Shown here in pieces: positions 25,201-35,885 of a stretch of DNA of 64,000 bases. This DNA is from Xiphophorus maculatus (lineage: Eukaryota; Chordata; Actinopteri; Cyprinodontiformes; Poeciliidae): positions 7,490,501-7,554,500 of the forward strand of contig NC_036447.1 in NCBI RefSeq assembly GCF_002775205.1, written 5' to 3'. The notes under the pieces were generated by a model that worked only from the letters and a program-made list of their open reading frames with translations, was not told the origin of the DNA and did no database searches. The position numbers and the translations under genes were made by a program. Numbering within the stretch: the first letter of the stretch is position 1; each line of letters opens with the position of its first letter.

Positions 25201-28200
25201 TTCACAATAATCAATTAATCAATTAATCTCATTAATTAAAATGAGTGATAATTTCCATTTTATAATATATATAAAATATATATTACTTATATTTTTTGAA
25301 TTTTGTTTACAGAAACAGCATAATGATTATTTATGATTTCGGTTTAAGTTGTTGTAATTTCCGTTTTATTTATCGTCTTTGGTTGTTGTGTTTTACTTTG
25401 GATATCTAATTTATCTTCCAGTTCCAGTGTAAAATGTTCTCTATAAAATCATAATTTATTAGTGTTTGAGAGGATGAACTTGCATTAGCATTCAATATCA
25501 ATATATTATTTGAAAATGGTGGCAAAATAACAATATTATCGTTTATTGCAATAATTACTGGAACAATTTATCGTCCAGCTACATGAGTTATTATGACAGG
25601 CCCACTATAAGCAAATTTATTTTTGTAATTCCAATTTTATGGTCAGTGAAAACACAGATAATGTCTCCTTCATATCTACTTCAGTATGTGTAGCTTCCTG
25701 TTCTCACTGTTCCTCACTATTTCCTTTAATTACTCTGCCTGTTTCCTGTTCCTCGCTCCATGTTTGAGTCTTCCAGCAGTCAGAAGTTTTCTTTTGTTGA
25801 CTTTCCTTTCCTTGCATATATATCTGCACTTTGGTTCTCCATTAAACACCAAACATGTCACTTAATTGTTGGAGCTGATTGGTTTAATTCATACAGGATG
25901 CTCCAGAAAATAATAACAACCTACCGTCTCTGGCAGTGATGTAGAGAGGAAACTCCAGCACTCGGTTTTCCTCCAGAGGAATAATTTTAGCCAGACTGAT
26001 CTCGCCGGTGCTAGCATCCATGGAAAAGTATCCGTCATTGTTCCCGAAAGTGATGGAATATTGGATCTCCCCGTTCTTTCCATCGTCTAGATCCTCTGCC
26101 TCAACCTGTAAAGCCAACAACAAACTCATCAGTGTGTAATTTATCAAATGTTCAGTTATTATTTATGATAAATAAATCATAAATCCCTTACTCACCTTGA
26201 CAACCAGCATTCCTACTGTCTGATTTTTAAACACCTGTCCTTCATACATGCTGCTGGTGAATGTTGGGCTGTTGTCGTTCTCATCCAGGAGGTTAACGGT
26301 GACTTGAGCTGTTGTAATTTGATTGGGAACATCTCTCTCCTTCGCTTCGATCTTCAAATTGGGAAAAAAAAACAATACAGATACATTGTATTCACCCCTG
26401 ATCACGAGCTAAAACTAAACGCCACAATTTAGGGTTTATAAATCTTAAGTACTATTGTCTAGTTTCTAGTGCCAATTTTTTAGTACTAGGGCTGGGCAAT
26501 AAATCAATAACAGTATTTATAGAGACAGATACTGTACATGATCAATATCAGAAGATAATACGTCCAACGTTCAATTATTTCACTGAACTCCAACCCAGAA
26601 CAGCAAAGCATTCTGGGGGATTTAGGAAATGCTTCAGCCGCTCAACCTCTCGTGGCCAGCTAAGCGAGGTGGAATCAACTAACTCACTTACTCTTTGGTT
26701 GCTTAGCAACTCACTCACTCTTTGGTTACCTAGCAACAAACTGTCGAGTAACTTGTGCAGCAGCAGTTTCAGGTTTCACCACTGTTCCTCATAACTGCTT
26801 AAAAATGAAAAGCAATGGCGTGGCGTTGAGAGAAAATTAGTACAACAGCTTGAGAGGAAACTGTGATAAAACAGGAAGAGTCACGCCACAAGTTTGGCAG
26901 TAGTAAAACAAAATCAAATCAATAATTATTGATATCAACCGATATGAAATATGGTATGTGTTTCAGCGATATTGTCCAGTCCTACTTAGTACACTTTAAA
27001 TAAGACAAAACTAACTCACAAGTAACTTTGCAGCAAGAAATGGGAGATTTTTTAAGTAAAATAATTGCTAAATATTCATGAAGAGTGCTGGTTCTATTGG
27101 CAGATTATTTCACTCAGAACAAGAAATTTTTCCCATGTTGTAAGTGAAATAATTTGCCATTGGAACTAGCACTTTTTAATCTACATTACTAAATTATTGA
27201 CTTAAAGCAGCTCCTATATCTTGCTGAAAAGGTCTCTGTAAGTTAGTTTAGTCCTATTTCATATGCACTAAGATATTTGCACTAGAAACCAGACAAAAAT
27301 ACTTAGTAAGATTCTGTGTTTTTGCAGTGTAATTTGTGTAAAATTCTCTTCACCTGGAATACAAATGTCTCGGTGACCTCTCGGTCCAGAACTTCAGGGT
27401 TTATGACTCGGACTGTCCCATCAGGGCTGATGGAGAAGGAGGTTGATTCTGGGAGAATTTGCAGGGTTCCCACGAATCCTCCCTGTGGAACAATTGACAA
27501 GATCAGAAGAGAAACGAAATCACATACTTTGCATCTATCTGTGTTAGGTTTTTAGATAAATACAAATATAAATATTAAAGATTAGGAGACTTTAAGGACT
27601 GCGAGAATCTAGGTCTGCTCTCAGAATGTGTGTGTTATGTGTAAGATGTTTGGAGCAGCAGGAAGCAAGTCGACAGATGGCCTGGAGATAAGAGCTGACA
27701 CCTAGCAGGAGATCGGATCAAAGACTAAGGGTCAAAATTTTATGACCTAGAGGGACACGAGAACTGAAGTTTATGACCCAGAGAATCTCGGGAACTGGAA
27801 ATGCAGAATGGCACCATTGTTTAAGTAGTGACTTGTGACTGACTCTGTGTTGACAGCTGTGTTTTCTGTTTGCCGCATCTTCTATGCAAATGATTTGTAA
27901 CTTAAACCATGCCTCAATGTAATAAATATGCAATTGCAAAGGAGCACGTTAGAACTGGTCCAGAGACAGAAATAAGGAGATGTCCCTGGGCAGAGTTCTC
28001 CGTTCAATTGTAAGAAATTTAACCGTCTCCCTGTGTTCTTATTTTTGTCCAGCAAGAATGTCAGGTTATAGATCTGACAATGTGATTTAGAGTAAAACCC
28101 AGTTGTTCTGTCAGTAAAGTCCACCTGGTCCTTATCCGTGACGACAGCTTTGAACACGACGGTGTTAGCGGGGGAGTTTTCCAGAAGGGAGACGTTGTAG

Positions 28201-31200
28201 TTCGACTGATCAAACTCTGGAGCGTTGTCGTTCACATCTTCCACCGTGACGGACACGACAGCATTAGCGGTCTTCAGAGGGTCGTCTGTCTGGGCCGCCT
28301 GCAGACACACAGTCATCTTTCATACAGACTGACCTCAAAGTTACAGTGTCATGGTTTTCTCAACTAGTGATATATTTTTATTCCATATAAACTAGGGATG
28401 CACGATATACTGACACCAACATCGCTATCGGCTGATATTGGTAATTTTTTAACATATCGGTATTGGGACATAAGTAAAACTGGGTCGATATTAACAACTG
28501 ACATCTACTTCCATCTTGTTCCAGTCTGTTTCTGGTAGCTTTTTTTCCCCCAAAGGTGTGAAAACAGTAGAAAAAATTTATATAATATCGGTAAATATTG
28601 ATTATCAGTCAAAACGATTACATTAATATCGGCCCAAATTTTTATATTGGTGCATCCCTAATACATACAGCTGAAAGTAGAAGTTTACACTCACTCAAAA
28701 AAACACTAAATCTCACCAAATGTTCTAGTTACTAGAGCAAATATTTTAGTACACTTGGAATAAAACAAAACTAACTTACAAGTAACTTTTCAGCAAGATA
28801 TAGAAGCTTGTTTTAAGTAAATAATTTTTTAATATTGATCAGAAAGTTCTAGTTCCACTGCAGATTATTTCAGAGTTTAAATGCAGCGGAAATGTATGTA
28901 AACAAGTTTAGAGACATTAATAAACAAATATCCGACATATCTTTTTCTCATTATTGCGGAATTTGACAAATAGAAATAATTTTGGTAATTGGCTGACCTA
29001 AAACAAGAGAAGTTTGCTCTGATGTAACTTCAGAAAGAGTATTTGTATCTTTTTCTTTTGTGTATGTAAACTTCTGTCTTCAGCTGTACACTTGTAATAT
29101 CGCTAATGATGTTCGAGTTTTCTTCATTTTCTTCCAGAGGCTGAGAATAAACGATAATACCTGGATGTTGACAGAGATTTCACTGCTGTCCATTTCCTCC
29201 CTGTCAAACGACGCCACCACAGACAGAGCTCCGGTGTTGGAGTCGATGTTGAAGTTTGCTTGGTACTCGGCAGGAGAGACTGAACAAACGTACATAGTTT
29301 TACATTTATATGACTGATTAATATCAGTTTCTGTTTGATGGTAAACATGTCTGAACTGCAGGTTTTACCACAGCAGGGTTTTCTGTACCTGAACTGATGC
29401 TGTATGTTATCGTCATGTTGATTCCAGTGTCTCCATCTTGGGCCTTTATTGGTTCTGGTTTTATTTCACTGAGAACCCCGTCCTAAAACACAATCAGTCT
29501 GTTCTTCAGAGCAGTTTGAAATAAATTTGTTCTGTACACAAAATATCAGGTAAAACTCACACAACCACTAAATGAGACTCACCTGGTTCTCTGGAATAAC
29601 AGCCTGGTAGAGACTGTGGCTGAAAAAGGGATTTAAGTTATCAAAGTCTTCCACAATGATCTCAACTGAGGTTGTGTCACTGTTTCCACCACTGTCCTGC
29701 AACAACAGGAACAAAGAAAGGGATGGCATATTTATGATGGAGCTAAATAAATCAGAGTGTATGAACATGTTTTGTCTCTGTGTTTTCTTACCATGGCAGT
29801 GACAATAAAATTGTAATTTGGTACTACGTTGTAGTTCAGACGTCTCATTAAAGTAAACGACCCGGAGTTTGTTAAGGAAAAGTCTGCTGTTTCAGGAGTC
29901 TAGAAGGAGAACAATGACATCAACATTCAGTGATATGCAGAACATTTGTAGAAAACCAAAATATACTCAACTTTTAATACACTTAATAGGCTTAATTATC
30001 ATAAAATTAGAATGGAAAATACAATGATTTGGTAGTAAAAGGCATGTTTTCAAGTCTATAGAGCCATAAAACACTAATCACTGCAAAGAAGTTAGTGTCA
30101 AATGTTTGTGCAGCAAAAATTTTCATTCCTGGCAATACATTTTAATAAAAAGCTTCCAAAGGTCATCAGAGATCAACTTGAACCCCAACATTAACAAAAT
30201 CAAACGATTACATTTGTGCAGCTACGAATAATGTAGCACAGCTGGTGTCAACCTCACCAGATTTTCTTAAATACTTTTCTCACTTGTAAAGAGTAGTCGA
30301 CTTAAATAGTTATTGTTATTTAACTTTCAGAGTTCTTACATAGGTGTATGTCAGGAGGTTGAATGCAGGTGTGCTGTCTGCATCCACAGCTGTCACTCGC
30401 AGAACCTCCGTGTTCACAGCATGAATCTGGAAAATAACGATATACCATCATCACTGTATACCAAGAGACACAACCATTCAATTAGTCTCCAAAATTTAAA
30501 CAGATTTAGCTCATGAATGAGATTTTAGATCACAAAAACAACCTACTTCAAAGATAAGAAAGACTGGACCACAAACTGAAAAAAGTGTCAAGTCTGGTAT
30601 TTAAAAAGATGAGTTATTTGAGGCCAAGATGGACAAGAATGAGGGAAAGTTTGTAAACTTTTTAATAATCAAAACTGTTTAGTATGTAGATGTTTTTTCT
30701 TTGAGTAAGTTTCTTTTCTGTCTCCTTGATACTTGGAAAAACAGATCCATCTTATGCACAGAGAAACGATCATATCTTTCCACTTACAGACAGATTTTGA
30801 AAAAAACTTCTTCCTAATGAAGTAAAAATGTTACCAAATATTTTTGTTAAGTTTCTAGTTAAATATCTTAGTACACTTCAAAAATGACAAAGCTAACTTG
30901 AAGTAACTTTTTAGCAAAGTGCAGGTGTTTGAGTTATGTAAAAATTACTTGATATTAATTTAAAAGGTACTAGATCCACTGGCAGATTATTTCACTTAAA
31001 ACATGTAAAAAATATTTTGTAATACATGAAATACTTTACCAGTGAAACTAGTATTTTTCAGATCAATATCAAGGAATTATGGACTTTAAACGAACTCCAA
31101 TTTCTTGTTGAAAAATTACTTGTAAGCTACTTTTGTTTGCACCAGAAACTAAGATAAGGTAAGATTTTGTGGTTTTGCAGTGATGCTCATTATCCTGAGC

Positions 31201-34200
31201 ATACAAATGGTGACAGTGGAAAGGAATGATTCCTTTTAACAGAAAGGAACTTTAAGCACAATATTTTTGGATTTCTTTAAGACAGCATGTTTTAAAATTA
31301 TGCTAAATTGTTTAATCCTGGTAAGAAAAGGGGAAGAGAGGACAGAGAGATTGGATGGCTTCTATTTATTTGAGAAAGGCTGAAGAGTGAAACAGAAAGT
31401 TGGAGATTTATTTTGACATTGAATAATTCATCACCATCAATTTTATTTCTGCTAATCACCTGATTCCTTGATGTTGCAGATGGTTTACTGTTCCTTTCCA
31501 AGAGATCGACTTACCTCTGAAATAGTTTGAGAATAAAACTTCTTCTCAAATACTGGACTGTTGTCATTGATATCATTGATTATCAGCCTGCGGGAGTTTT
31601 TGTACTGTAAAAATAAAAACAGAAAGTGACGGGTTTTAATTGTTATTCATTCAGTTTGCGATGTTTGCTCGATAATTTTGGAATTTCACCCACCTTATTA
31701 GCATTGCCACAGACTATACTGTAGTACAAAACTCTATCAGTCTGCAACACAAAAGTACAGCGGACTTTAGTTCTGCTGCGACATGTTAGCATAAATGAAG
31801 TTGAACAACTCAGTGAAGAAAAAATTTGCATTAAACACAAATATTCAGCAAACAAATTCAGGTACAATAAAGTGGGGGAGCTTACCGTAGTGAGGACGTC
31901 GGCGTCGAGCGGCTTCTGGGTGCGAACAGTCGCTGTGGTTTCCCCTGGTGTGAAGCTCAACTCCACAAACTGAAGGTGCTCAGGAAAAAGGTCCGACTCC
32001 AGCGTCACACTAGTACCAGCTGGGATACCGGACACCAACTCCACATCACCTGCAGCAGCAAAAAATTATCTGATAAACTTAAATTACCTCATGAATTCAT
32101 TAATTATCAATAAATGATCTGTTTGTGTAACATGATAGAGAAAAGGCATGCTCAACGGAGGAAGTCAGTGTTAATTGATCTATTTCTAATCTTAATTAAA
32201 TTAATTGTTTTTATCATATTACCTGTATATCCTTCATCCACAGGACCCAGATTTACAACGCCAGACGCTGAACCACAGTTTATGGTGGTGTTACCTGCAG
32301 AAACAGAAATAACTTTAAGGAAATCTGCAGAATGACATCATTCATGTTTTTTAGCAATTTTCTGAGAGGAAAAATTGCTATTATAATAATAATAATCTAT
32401 TGCACAGATCCAAGATTCTTTATTGTCATAATATATATGCTACTAAAGTCTTATAAATTACTGGAAATACTGATAACAATCCAATAATAATAATAATCTA
32501 ATGATCAGAGTTGGGTAGTAACTGGTCACATTTACTCATTTATATTTACTTGAGTAAAGTTTTGGAATAAATGTCTGAATATGAGTCTTTTTACTACGCT
32601 GTATATATCTTTACATAACTGTATATTTTTTAGTTCCAGTAATATATTTTTTTCAACTGCATGAATAGATAATAATAAAACTATGCTCATGGGAGGATTA
32701 AACAGATTGTTTTCTAAAAGACAGTAGATGTGTTGAGTGAAAACATTTGAAGCGTATAAAATCCTTCTCTCAAACTTAAAAAGTAAGCTCTTGATATTTG
32801 GCATTTTAATTTCTGCATGCACTGGCATAAACTCTGTGATGAAATCTGAGTAATTTGTTGGACATATGGAAGAGAAACTGTTAACAAAACTATCAATCTT
32901 CTCAAGCAGATGTAGATCCGATACCAACATTCACCTTGGAATTGATATCGATATTTAAACGCCCAGCCGTAATAAAAATATGAAATTCAGTTGTCAAGGT
33001 CCCTGATTAGACACATACAAGATATGCTAAGAGTCATAAATAAATAAAATAAATCATAAAACTAAGAACAATGAAGGCACTGACAGTGATAATAAACATA
33101 GATGACTTCTGCATATAAAAAGTTACTTTGTACAATCACCTTGCTTCACCAGAAGGTGGCGACATTGCCAATATTAATTACATTCAAATGGAAAAGAAGA
33201 AGATCGCGAACATCCACAAAGAAATCCTACGTAAAGGATCCTCTGAAAACTATTTTACTTTGACATCATTTATTTATTGAGCTGACATTTTAAATGGAAA
33301 CAGATTCGGGAAAAAGTGAAATGGAGAAGAAATAAATATTCCTCCATCGCTATTTGGAGTAGGGAACTCAAAAATAAAGACAATTATGAGTCTGTGTTAG
33401 CTTTCTGAACAAAATCTCTGCATATTCAGGCCAAATACTTATCGTTTGACTAATATTTCAAGCCATTCCTTTTTTTCTACACAACTAAAAGCAAAAATTA
33501 AAGAAAACATGATTAATTACTCAGCCAAAACTACTTTTTGGTGCTTACTTTTGTCACAATAAACTATTATTTATTTTATTCAGCCATACTTTGATGCACA
33601 ATATCTAACCTGAATTCATCAGCTTACATTCAACTGCATAATAAATAATAATAGTAATAAAAAAACACTATAAAAAAGTAATAAAAATTTGTCACAACAG
33701 GCAAGGAATCAACCTTTCAGATCAAGAACAGGAATAAGCAACCCAAGAACGTTCTCAAACTGTTCATCCCTGATCTATACTTTACAAAACAAGAGTTTTT
33801 TTTTTAATTCACAAAAATAGTGTTTCAACTCTGCTAAATCCCCATGCTAGCAAGGCAGCACCCCTAGTATTTTGCTATGTTAATGTACAGCTGGGACAAG
33901 TAATTTATTCTGAGCTCAGAATTTATGACCTTCAGCTGATATGCTAAAACCAGATGTTTACATGCTCTGTAAAAAACAGTTTCTGTCTCACTGACAATAA
34001 ATTACACTGTTTTCTTGTTTTAGATTAGTTAAGATCACCAAACATTTTTTCCCTTTTGTTAAGTCTCAGAATGAGAGAATTTCTTCAAAACTGTATGAAT
34101 TCATAAAACTGGCTGTGATCATAAAATCAAGACAATGCCATCCCAAACTCCAAAGACACCATAACCACTTGAAATTGTTCTGGTTTTATCAAATGTTTCT

Positions 34201-34779
34201 TACAAAAATAGAACCTGAATTTGTAAAAATATTTAACTTTGTTTTAGAAGTTGCTCATTTACCCTCAAGCTGTAATTTGGATATTTTTATGTTCTGTCTC
34301 GGTTGTGATGGACTTGAAGTTGGATTGTAGGTTTTGGTTTTTGAGGCTACACCAGAAGAAAATGATGAAAATGAAATATTAAACTTTTTGGTGAAAATGT
34401 TGAACATACAGAGACAGTAATACAAGTGGAGGGTGTGGATTTTGAACCATGGACCCAACAGATAAGGAGCGACGTCTTCTCTTCAGAGCTGAAGCGTACT
34501 AAACTAAAAGATCGTTTTCTTATTCTAGACAAAAACAAACTGATCAAATATCTCAGAGCGCTCTCTGAGAGTGGATAATTTATCGTAAAAACTAAATTTA
34601 AATAGTAGAGGTTCATATTTTCTACAACAAAACTGCTTTATTACACAGTGGGCTCTGGTTTCCTGCTTACAGAAGAACATATTCCACCTGTACTCACCTA
34701 TTGGACTTCCAGTAACGACATGGATCCAAACAGAGACAACTAGAGCGACGCATGTCCGACTCCAACCAGCGCCGTCCAT
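10989..34779 (-). CDS. Cadherin-related transmembrane protein, complete 30-exon gene (paralogue 2)
   Basis: All junctions are GT-AG and phases close to 1612 codons. Exons (high to low): 34698-34779, 32223-32294, 31886-32049, 31694-31741, 31515-31604, 30340-30426, 29792-29899, 29583-29696, 29389-29482, 29161-29279, 28125-28298, 27354-27482, 26196-26351, 25925-26105, 24354-24487, 22701-23648, 21869-21994, 20098-20349, 19882-19980, 18857-19029, 18115-18266, 16858-17165, 16661-16771, 15197-15388, 13742-13839, 13502-13657, 12671-12868, 12514-12588, 11241-11283, 10989-11141. Protein: signal peptide (1 to ~24); non-classical N-terminal domain with two Cys (INCGS, SIVCGN); about 12-13 cadherin repeats (~130-1375) marked by DINDNSP, DVNDNAP, DENDNSP, DYNDNTP, DLNDNKP; juxtamembrane module (~1376-1480); one TM helix (~1498-1520); ~90-residue tail ending SAL, a class I PDZ ligand pattern. 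The architecture resembles microvillar CDHR2/CDHR5-type cadherins, which use PDZ tails, but I cannot assign orthology. Role inferred: calcium-dependent adhesion at the cell surface. Confidence 0.9.
11437..12300. repeat. Interspersed A-rich repeat family, two copies plus (TA)n
   Basis: Two tandem-like copies (about 11437-11800 and 12045-12300) of a family that starts GGGCCATTGTAGA then A-rich and AGGAGTACATTT, followed by repeated AAACTCAGAAATTTC / TTAGATTAATCTCAGA motifs. Other copies in the window: about 21215-21490, 23830-23970, 24865-24990, 35125-35530 and 61025-61180. Likely a non-autonomous DNA element common in this genome; no coding capacity. Confidence 0.7.
12299..12345. repeat. (TA)n microsatellite
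   Basis: About 23 uninterrupted TA/AT dinucleotides within a cadherin intron. Confidence 0.95.
12671..12868 (-). CDS. Cadherin transmembrane exon (exon 27 of paralogue 2)
   Basis: Encodes the end of the juxtamembrane module, a Ser-rich spacer, then a hydrophobic helix TIVIVLGVLLGVTFVALIVF followed by a basic cytoplasmic start (KTSRKQK) in the next exon. This fixes the orientation as type I membrane protein and separates extracellular from cytoplasmic exons. Confidence 0.9.
12895..13420. mobile_element. Non-autonomous TIR element, family copy 1
   Basis: Begins AAAGGGGACCTATTATGC and carries an internal block (ACAATGGCTGCTGGAAG, then a TTGTTGCTTGTATAGGAAGC-like segment) also found at 19097-19770 and 54530-54905. 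Sits in the intron between cadherin exons 26 and 27. Confidence 0.7.
14560..15190. repeat. Degenerate tandem repeats derived from the end of cadherin exon 24
   Basis: At least five degenerate units in the intron (about 14567, 14706, 14825, 15003, 15110) share the order TGTGGCTGTAGCATAAAG..CCT..GGATCAGTAGCCTTCACCTCCA with the adjacent exon-24 end plus splice donor at 15197-15255. The units are separated by CAAC-rich stretches (ACCAACCAACC at 15055-15090, GACC repeats at about 14797). The array appears seeded from coding sequence. A few units keep a donor-like CTTACC. Confidence 0.7.
18400..18770. repeat. Interspersed repeat in a cadherin intron
   Basis: Contains TTTTATGTGACAAACCAACATAAAG and later GTCTTGCCAAAGATTCTCAATTTG, features I associate with a widespread fish DNA-repeat family. 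A short fragment of the same family lies at about 23745-23820 (GTGAAGCAGAAGGAAAATTATGC). No ORF. Confidence 0.5.
19097..19770. mobile_element. Non-autonomous TIR element, family copy 2
   Basis: Longest of three copies. Left end TTAAAGGGGACCCATTATG, right end reads CATAATAAGTCACCTTTA, an imperfect terminal inverted repeat. Lies between cadherin exons 19 and 20. No transposase ORF; short ORFs inside are chance. Confidence 0.75.
20385..20790. mobile_element. MITE copy (CACGATAA / GTTTATTGCAATAAT family)
   Basis: Shares ATTAAAATGAGCACAATAATTTCC, GAAAATGGT and ATTATTGTTTATTGCAATAATT blocks with copies at about 25195-25610 and 63405-63640. Typical of fish hAT-like MITEs. Intron between cadherin exons 17 and 18. 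Confidence 0.6.
21215..21490. repeat. Interspersed A-rich repeat copy
   Basis: Same family as 11437-12300 (AGGGCTATTTTAGA, GAGGAGTAAATTTCC, AAACTCAGAAATG), here nearly complete with an inverted ending CTCCTTTTCTTCTCTATTTACG near 21450-21475. Confidence 0.65.
22261..22293. repeat. (AAT)n microsatellite
   Basis: Eleven uninterrupted AAT triplets in a cadherin intron. Confidence 0.95.
22701..23648 (-). CDS. Large cadherin exon (316 codons, exon 16 of paralogue 2)
   Basis: This one exon encodes residues 585-900 without interruption, covering about three cadherin repeats with calcium-binding linkers DINDNSP, DINDNTP and DVNNNPP, plus DRE/LDRD and D-x-D elements. Most other exons in the gene are 40-250 nt and split each repeat in two or three. 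The phase is 0 at both ends. It is either an ancestral unsplit block or a segment that lost introns. Its donor (GTAAGGTCAG) lies within about 20 bp of an interspersed repeat fragment at about 22600-22690. Confidence 0.9.
25195..25610. mobile_element. MITE copy (same family as 20385-20790)
   Basis: Shares CACAATAATCAATTAATC, AAAATGAGTGATAATTTCC and TTATCGTTTATTGCAATAATTAC, and ends near TTATGACAGGCCCAC, the inverse of the CAGGCCTGTCACAATAA start at 63409. Intron of the cadherin gene. Confidence 0.65.
26487..26984. mobile_element. hAT-type MITE with 8-bp target duplication
   Basis: Terminal inverted repeats TAGGGCTGGGCAATA and ATTGTCCAGTCCTA. Flanks TTTAGTAC (26479-26486) and CTTAGTAC (26985-26992) match at 7 of 8 positions, the 8-bp target duplication expected of hAT elements. 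No ORF. Intron between cadherin exons 12 and 13. Confidence 0.85.
27627..28054. mobile_element. Candidate solo LTR
   Basis: 428 bp that start TG and end CA, flanked on both sides by AGAA (27623-27626 and 28055-28058), with an internal AATAAA near 27931. The pattern fits a solo long terminal repeat, but the ends were chosen by eye and short duplications occur by chance. Its right end lies 71 bp from the donor of cadherin exon 11. No coding remnant is present. Confidence 0.4.
28393..28660. mobile_element. hAT-type MITE (TAGGGATGCACGATAT family)
   Basis: Ends TAGGGATGCACGATAT and ATATTGGTGCATCCCTA form a terminal inverted repeat. Flanks ATATAAAC and ATACATAC match at 6 of 8. Internal ATCGG motifs repeat. 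Non-coding, in the intron between cadherin exons 10 and 11. Confidence 0.8.
32510..32640. repeat. Interspersed fragment shared by both cadherin paralogues
   Basis: Contains TTTACTTGAGTAAAGTTTTGG and TTTTTACTACGCTGTATATAT. The same insert occurs in intron 1 of paralogue 1 (about 500-640), so it predates the gene duplication. Related TTACTTGAGTA fragments lie at about 22600-22690, 39200-39450 and 50870-51075. Confidence 0.6.
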
Positions 34780-35692
34780 GTTGGTCCGGTTGTGTTTCCC
34801 CAGTGAACTGAACTGATCAGCTGAACCACAGGCGCTATGGACGATATGCAGTTCCCCTCACCCTCCTTCCCACCAATCATCTTTTATGACCGGCTGTAAA
34901 ATGTTGCAGTGATGTTGGACAGTATCAAAGATCAAGGAACACAGAGTTTAATCTCCCCTGAACAGAGTTTACAGCCTGCCCAAAAGGCCTGACTGAAACT
35001 AGCTGTTAGCTCGGCCTGAGCTGCTGTACTTTTGTTTTATGATATGATTCAATGTGAGTTTAGATATTTTAATTTGTGGGTTTTTCTGAATCCTCCTATG
35101 AGAGCATTGCTATGACGATGTCTTAGGGCCCTCGTAGATATATATAAAAAAAAGGAGTACATGTATGCAAAACAATTCTGAAAGTTAGAGAATAATATCA
35201 GAAATTTTTTTAGAACAAACAAGAACATTTCCGAGCTCCAAAAGTTAAAAAAAACTGAGAATTTCTTTTTGACATTTTTAGATTAATATCAGAAATTTTC
35301 TCAAAAAAACAAGGAAACTTCTACATTTCTAAAGTTGAAATTTTTTATTTTTGAAACTCAGAAAATTTCTAAAATGAGATTTTTTAAAAACTTTTTAAAC
35401 TCCAAACTTTCCTTGTTTTTTGAGAAAACTGAGATTAATCTAAAATTTATTTGATTTTTTCCTGCAAACTTCTGACTTTTCACGTACAAAAACCTCCTTG
35501 TTTTTCTAAGAAAATTACGATCTAATCTAATTCTAATCTGAGTTTTTTTATGTGTAAAATGTCTTACAGAGAAGTTACAAAGGTTAAAGTGATCTCATTA
35601 GGAAGGTATGAGTCAGGAGAAGAAATAATCCACACCAATATATATTCACGTACTTTGGCACAATAAACACAGTCATGGAATAACAGTGACAG
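34780..35692. other. Upstream region of cadherin paralogue 2 and A-rich repeat
   Basis: 34780-34890 carries promoter sequence conserved with paralogue 1 (CTGAACCACAGG, CATAAAAG on the minus strand). About 35125-35530 is another copy of the A-rich repeat family described at 11437. No gene. Confidence 0.55.
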
Positions 35693-35885
35693 GCGTGCCG
35701 TGGTGGCGTAGGGGTTAGCGCGGCCCATATTTGGAGGCCTTGAGTCCTTGACGCGGCCGTCGCGGGTTCGACTCCCGGACCCGACGACATTTGCCGCATG
35801 TCTTCCCCATTTCCTGTCAGCCTACTGTCATATAAGGGACACTAGATCCCACAAAAGACCCCCTAGAGGGGTAAAAAAAACCCAA
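35693..35885 (+). mobile_element. tRNA-derived SINE
   Basis: GC-rich island in AT-rich DNA. Contains an A-box-like TGGCGTAGGGGTTAG and a B box GGTTCGACTCC about 50 bp later, then a non-tRNA body ending in a run of A after CCCCCTAGAGGGG. The head cannot fold as an intact tRNA gene, so this is a SINE and not tRNA. Confidence 0.8.

Noticed and set aside
35693-35885. A functional tRNA gene
   Set aside because: A and B boxes are present, but the sequence does not close into a cloverleaf and continues into a SINE body with an A-rich end.
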